From Streptomyces sp. HM190 (GTDB lineage Bacteria > Actinomycetota > Actinomycetes > Streptomycetales > Streptomycetaceae), in contig NZ_CP047318.1 in NCBI RefSeq assembly GCF_009857135.1, forward strand, positions 3,534,001 to 3,598,000: a stretch of DNA of 64,000 nucleotides, in the 5' to 3' direction. Position numbers and translations under genes: made by a program. The first letter of the stretch is position 1, and each line of letters opens with the position of its first letter. The notes under the pieces were generated by a model. That model searched no databases. It saw only the letters and a list, made by a program, of their open reading frames with translations, and was not told where the DNA came from. Of this stretch, positions 61,044 through 64,000 are shown in pieces.

Positions 61044-62435
61044 TCAGGAGGCCTTGGCCTTCTCCTCGGTCTTGGCGGCGGCCGCAGCCGCGGGGACCGG
61101 CGCCGGCTTGGCCGCCTCGTAGAACTCCTCGCGGGGAGACTCGATGGCGCCGAGCGAGACGACCTCGCGCTTGAGGAACATCGCGAGCGTCCAGTCCGCG
61201 AAGACGCGGATCTTGCGGTTCCAGGTCGGCATGGCCAGACCGTGGTAGCCACGGTGCATGTACCAGGCGAGACGACCCTTGAGCTTGATCTTCATCTTGC
61301 CCATGACGATCATCGCGACGCCCTTGTGCAGGCCGAGACCCGCCACCGCGCCCTTGTTGGAGTGCGCGTACTCCTTCTGCGGGAAGCCCCGCATGCCGGA
61401 GACCACGTTGTCGCCGAGGACCTTCGCCTGACGCAGCGCGTGCTGCGCGTTCGGCGGGCACCAGGCGTTCTCGACGCCGGCCTTGCGGGCGGCGACGTCC
61501 GGGACCTGCGCGTTGTCGCCGGCGGCCCAGATGTAGTCGGTGCCCTGGACCTGGAGGGTCGGGGCGGTGTCGACGTGGCCGCGGGGGCCGAGCGGCAGAC
61601 CGTAGCGGGAGAGGACCGGGTTGGGCTTGACGCCGGCGGTCCAGACGATCGTGTTGGAGTCGACCTCCAGGCCGTTCTTCAGCACGACGTGGCCGTCGAC
61701 GCAGGACTCCATGGAGGTGTTGAGGTAGACCTCGACCCCACGGCCCTCCAGGTGCTCCTTGCCGTACGCGCCGAGCTTCGGGCCGACCTCGGGGAGGATC
61801 TTGTCCGCGGCGTCGACGAGCACGAACCGCATGTCCTCGCGGGACACGCTCTTGTAGTACTTGGCGGCGTCGCGGGCCATGTCCTCGACCTCGCCGATGG
61901 TCTCCGCGCCGGCGAAGCCACCGCCCACGAAGACGAAGGTGAGCGCCTTGCGCCGGACGTCCTCGTCGGTCGTGGAGTCGGCCTTGTCGAGCTGCTCCAG
62001 CACGTGGTTGCGCAGGCCGATGGCCTCCTCGATGCCCTTCATGCCGATGCCCTGCTCGGCGAGGCCGGGGATCGGGAAGGTGCGGGAGACGGCGCCGAGC
62101 GCGACGACCAGGTAGTCGAAGGGCAGCTCGTACGCCTCGCCGACCAGCGGCGCGACGGTGGCGACCTTGCGGTCCTGGTCGATGGTGGTGACCCGGCCGG
62201 TGAGGACCTCCGCCTTGGGAAGCACGCGTCGCAGCGGGACGACGACATGCCGCGGGGAGATGCTGCCGGCGGCGGCTTCGGGGAGGAAGGGCTGGTAGGT
62301 CATGTACGACCGGGGGTCGACGACCGTGACGGTCGCCTCTCCGTAGCGCATCTTCTTGAGAATGCGCCGAGCTGCGTACAGGCCTACGTACCCACCGCCT
62401 ACTACGAGGATCCTGGGACGCTCCGTGGTGCTCAT
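61044..62435 (-). CDS. Type II NADH dehydrogenase (NDH-2)
   Basis: A 463-residue flavoprotein that oxidises NADH and reduces menaquinone at the membrane without proton pumping. It has an N-terminal FAD motif VVGGGYVGLYAAR, a second nucleotide-binding motif FVFVGGGFAGAETIGE, the AAGD FAD motif, a C-terminal amphipathic region with WYMHRGYHGLAMP and an Ala/Lys-rich tail. ATG 62435; upstream in-frame GTG codons are ignored because the family begins at ERPRILVVGGG. Respiratory housekeeping gene. Confidence 0.94.
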   Translation of the reverse strand: MSTTERPRILVVGGGYVGLYAARRILKKMRYGEATVTVVDPRSYMTYQPFLPEAAAGSISPRHVVVPLRRVLPKAEVLTGRVTTIDQDRKVATVAPLVGEAYELPFDYLVVALGAVSRTFPIPGLAEQGIGMKGIEEAIGLRNHVLEQLDKADSTTDEDVRRKALTFVFVGGGFAGAETIGEVEDMARDAAKYYKSVSREDMRFVLVDAADKILPEVGPKLGAYGKEHLEGRGVEVYLNTSMESCVDGHVVLKNGLEVDSNTIVWTAGVKPNPVLSRYGLPLGPRGHVDTAPTLQVQGTDYIWAAGDNAQVPDVAARKAGVENAWCPPNAQHALRQAKVLGDNVVSGMRGFPQKEYAHSNKGAVAGLGLHKGVAMIVMGKMKIKLKGRLAWYMHRGYHGLAMPTWNRKIRVFADWTLAMFLKREVVSLGAIESPREEFYEAAKPAPVPAAAAAAKTEEKAKAS

Positions 62436-63003
62436 GCCATCGAGTATGTACCCGCCATCCGGGGGGTGCTCGTGCGCCCCTTCACAAGCTTCCCCAGGCC
62501 CTCTGCTACACTGCGCGGCCCTCGAGATCCAGATCATCACCCGACGAGGGAACCCCACCGCACGACCGACCGTTGTCAATGCCGCGTGAACTGCCCTTCC
62601 GGCTCCGCGGACCCTTCGCGGACACCCCGATGGGACCCCACTCCCCACCCGCACGAGCACCCTCCGGAAGCCCTTCCGGGACACCCTCCCGACCTCTCGG
62701 GGGCCCCGGAGGCTCTGCACAGCCTCAAAACGTCGCCCAACAGGGCCGATTCTCTTGTGAAGAACTTCACGAAGTTTTCCGGCGAGGCGTCAACGAGGGG
62801 AGTCCGAACACCCCTCGAAGGCGCTCATACGTTATCCGAACAGCTCAACAGAGGCTACCGACGGGTAGTAAAGAGGCCCTCACGAGCACCCCGGCACCCC
62901 GGCACCCCGGGAGGGACACCCGGGAACCGGCCGCGCGAATACGCGACGGACCAGGCGATTCCGCCGAGGATCGCGCACGGGCACTACTCCCGAACCGAGC
63001 CAG
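62436..63003. other. Intergenic region upstream of NDH-2
   Basis: About 570 nt. It must contain the NDH-2 promoter on the minus strand. The open frames inside have Pro/Arg/Thr composition without a ribosome site and look non-coding. The part 62740-62880 is less GC-rich (GTGAAGAACTTCACGAAGTTTTCC, a short inverted repeat GTGAAG/CTTCAC). I see no RNA gene. Confidence 0.45.
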
Positions 63004-63026
63004 GTGTACACGCTCACGCGTACACT
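63004..63026 (+). promoter_or_regulatory. Operator/-10 region of the toxin-antitoxin operon
   Basis: GTGTAC at 63004 and GTACAC at 63020 form an inverted repeat with a 10-nt centre. The right arm overlaps a good -10 sequence (TACACT) that ends 6 nt before the GTG start. This implies a leaderless transcript repressed by the antitoxin or the toxin-antitoxin complex. Confidence 0.6.
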
Positions 63027-63032
63027 GATCTC

Positions 63033-63305
63033 GTGACTGAGAACACCGTGACCGTACGGGAAGCCCGCGCGCACCTCGCCGACCACATCAACCGGGCCGA
63101 GGAAGGCGTTCCGACCGTCATCACGCGCAACGGCGCTCCGGTCGCGGCCGTGGTTCCGATCGCGGACTTCGAGGCGCTGGAGGAAGCGGCAGACGTGATG
63201 TTGGCGCGCGAAGCCGAAGCGGTCCTGGCCGAGGGCGGTCCCACCGTGACGATGGCGGAACTGCTCGCGGATCTGTTCACCGAGCACGACGGCGAAACGG
63301 CGTGA
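63033..63305 (+). CDS. Antitoxin, Phd/YefM family
   Basis: A 90-residue protein whose first half is the Phd/YefM DNA-binding fold (VTVREARAHLADHINRAEEGVPTVITRNGAPVAAVVPIADFEAL); the acidic C-terminal helix (VTMAELLADLFTEHDGE) would wrap the toxin. GTG 63033 follows a -10-like sequence directly, so the mRNA is probably leaderless. Its stop overlaps the toxin start (GTGA). Confidence 0.9.
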   Translation: MTENTVTVREARAHLADHINRAEEGVPTVITRNGAPVAAVVPIADFEALEEAADVMLAREAEAVLAEGGPTVTMAELLADLFTEHDGETA

Positions 63306-63571
63306 AGTACGCATTCCGGTTCACCGCGGCGGCGCAGCGGCAGCTCCGGTCCGTCACCCGGCCCGACGCCATGCGCATCCTGGCCGCGCTGACCGCACTC
63401 GGTGAGGACCCGTATCGCCAGGACGTCGACGTCAAGAAGCTCACCGGCCCGTCCGGGCTCTACCGGCTCCGGGTCGGAAGCTACCGGGTCGCCTACCAGG
63501 TCAACGATGGTGAACTCGTCGTTCTCGTCGTCAAGGTGGGCGACCGCCGGGACGTCTACCGCAACCTGTAG
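63302..63571 (+). CDS. RelE/ParE-family toxin
   Basis: An 89-residue basic protein with the RelE fold: YAFRFTAAAQRQLRSV, a helix with MRILAALTALGEDPYRQDVKKL-type residues, YRLRVGSYRVAYQV and VVKVGDRRDVYRN with the terminal Arg/Tyr used for mRNA cleavage in RelE relatives. It likely cleaves mRNA on ribosomes and is neutralised by the overlapping antitoxin. Confidence 0.9.
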   Translation: MKYAFRFTAAAQRQLRSVTRPDAMRILAALTALGEDPYRQDVDVKKLTGPSGLYRLRVGSYRVAYQVNDGELVVLVVKVGDRRDVYRNL

Positions 63572-63575
63572 GCGG

Positions 63576-64000
63576 TCAGGCCAGGGACCAGCCGATGCCG
63601 TCCAGGATGTCGTGCTCGCTCACCACGACCTCCGCGGCCCCGATCCGCTCCATGATCGCGAGCAGGACGAGCGCGCCCGCCCCGATCACGTCCACCCGGC
63701 CGGGATGCATCGAGGGGATCGCGGCCCGCTCGGCGTGCGTGGAGCGCAACAGCCCCTCGGTGATCTCCCGGACCCGCTCGTAGGGGATCCGGGAGTGGTG
63801 GATGGCCGCCGAGTCGTACGCGGGGAGGTCCTGGGCGATCGCGGACAGCGTCGTGACGGACCCGGCCAGCCCCACCAGCGTGTGGGCCTCCCCCAGCGGC
63901 ACGGTGCGCTCCGCGAGGTCCAGGGCGGCCTCGATGTCGGCGCGCACGGCCGCGATCTGCTCGGGGGCGGGGGGATCGACGACGGCGCCGTCGCGGACGA
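63576..64000 (-). CDS. Ppx/GppA exopolyphosphatase family protein, C-terminal part
   Basis: The visible C-terminal ~141 residues match Ppx/GppA phosphatases: GLAGSVTTLSAIAQDLPAYD (ATP/phosphate-binding motif), HHSRIPYERVREITEGLL, PSMHPGRVDVIGAGALVLLAIMERIG and VSEHDILDGIGW. It degrades polyphosphate or pppGpp. The gene runs beyond the window's right edge, so its start is not seen. It belongs to the enolase-ppx chromosome neighbourhood of Streptomyces. Confidence 0.9.
   Translation of the reverse strand, partial: VRDGAVVDPPAPEQIAAVRADIEAALDLAERTVPLGEAHTLVGLAGSVTTLSAIAQDLPAYDSAAIHHSRIPYERVREITEGLLRSTHAERAAIPSMHPGRVDVIGAGALVLLAIMERIGAAEVVVSEHDILDGIGWSLA

Noticed and set aside
62573..63028. Possible 151-residue gene upstream of the antitoxin
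   Set aside because: No ribosome site, Pro/Arg/Thr-rich composition without recognisable motifs, and it runs through the toxin-antitoxin promoter.

Overview
The window is high-GC DNA with the coding style of Streptomyces: GTG and ATG starts, GGAGG ribosome sites, many 4-nt ATGA or GTGA gene overlaps, and a tRNA-Leu(UAA) matching bldA. Both ends are ordinary Streptomyces chromosome. The left end has a thiolase, DUF4287, a Bax1/YccA protein, a YbaK-like deacylase and an FMN reductase. The right end has bldA, a MacB/FtsX ABC exporter, a CFA-type methyltransferase, NDH-2, a toxin-antitoxin pair and Ppx/GppA. From memory, this flanking order resembles the S. coelicolor SCO3079-SCO3095 neighbourhood. 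If so, the middle 47 kb (about 8.1-55.0 kb) is an inserted biosynthetic gene cluster.

The cluster encodes a type II polyketide pathway of the benzoisochromanequinone (pyranonaphthoquinone) kind seen in actinorhodin, medermycin and granaticin. It has KSalpha, CLF and ACP, an ActIII-type C-9 ketoreductase, two didomain aromatase/cyclases, an ActIV-type metallo-beta-lactamase cyclase, an ActVI-1-type stereospecific reductase, an ActVI-2-type enoyl reductase, two SnoaL-like proteins, an ActVA-5-type flavin hydroxylase and an ActVB-type flavin reductase. A second gene set makes a deoxysugar: RfbA, 4,6-dehydratase, 2,3-dehydratase, 3-ketoreductase, a [2Fe-2S]/PLP C-3 dehydratase (SpnQ type) and a C-4 aminotransferase (SpnR type), plus one glycosyltransferase. 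No epimerase and no N-methyltransferase are present. The predicted sugar is therefore a D-configured 4-amino-2,3,4,6-tetradeoxyhexose (desmethyl-forosamine/tolyposamine type). A Sfp-type PPTase, acyl-CoA carboxylase beta and epsilon subunits, a type II thioesterase and a DHA2 exporter complete the core.

Downstream of the ACP and two terminators lies a separate operon: bicupin, asparagine-synthetase-like amidotransferase, PrpF-family isomerase, an acyl-CoA-dehydrogenase-fold protein lacking the catalytic Glu, a cyclic amidohydrolase, flavin reductase and a FrnE/DsbA-like protein. I know of no benzoisochromanequinone cluster with this set. It could build or graft an amide or cyclic-imide unit onto the acid or the amino sugar. 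Other unusual members are a Tat-exported multicopper oxidase, a secreted HAF-repeat protein and a transposase-derived protein that has lost catalytic residues.

Regulation can be read from the DNA. An ActII-ORF4-size SARP and a 1048-residue AfsR-like SARP are encoded. Heptamer repeats at 11-bp spacing, typical of SARP operators, precede five transcription units or divergent pairs (13.26, 28.5, 29.8, 35.57 and 40.78/40.84 kb), with a weaker candidate at 32.97 kb. By eye I found no TTA codon in any cluster gene, although bldA is only about 160 bp from the cluster's last gene.

A separate small locus at 6.3-7.9 kb pairs a degenerate ATP-grasp protein with a 103-residue peptide carrying five DDHGPS repeats, a possible RiPP-like or secreted repeat-peptide system.
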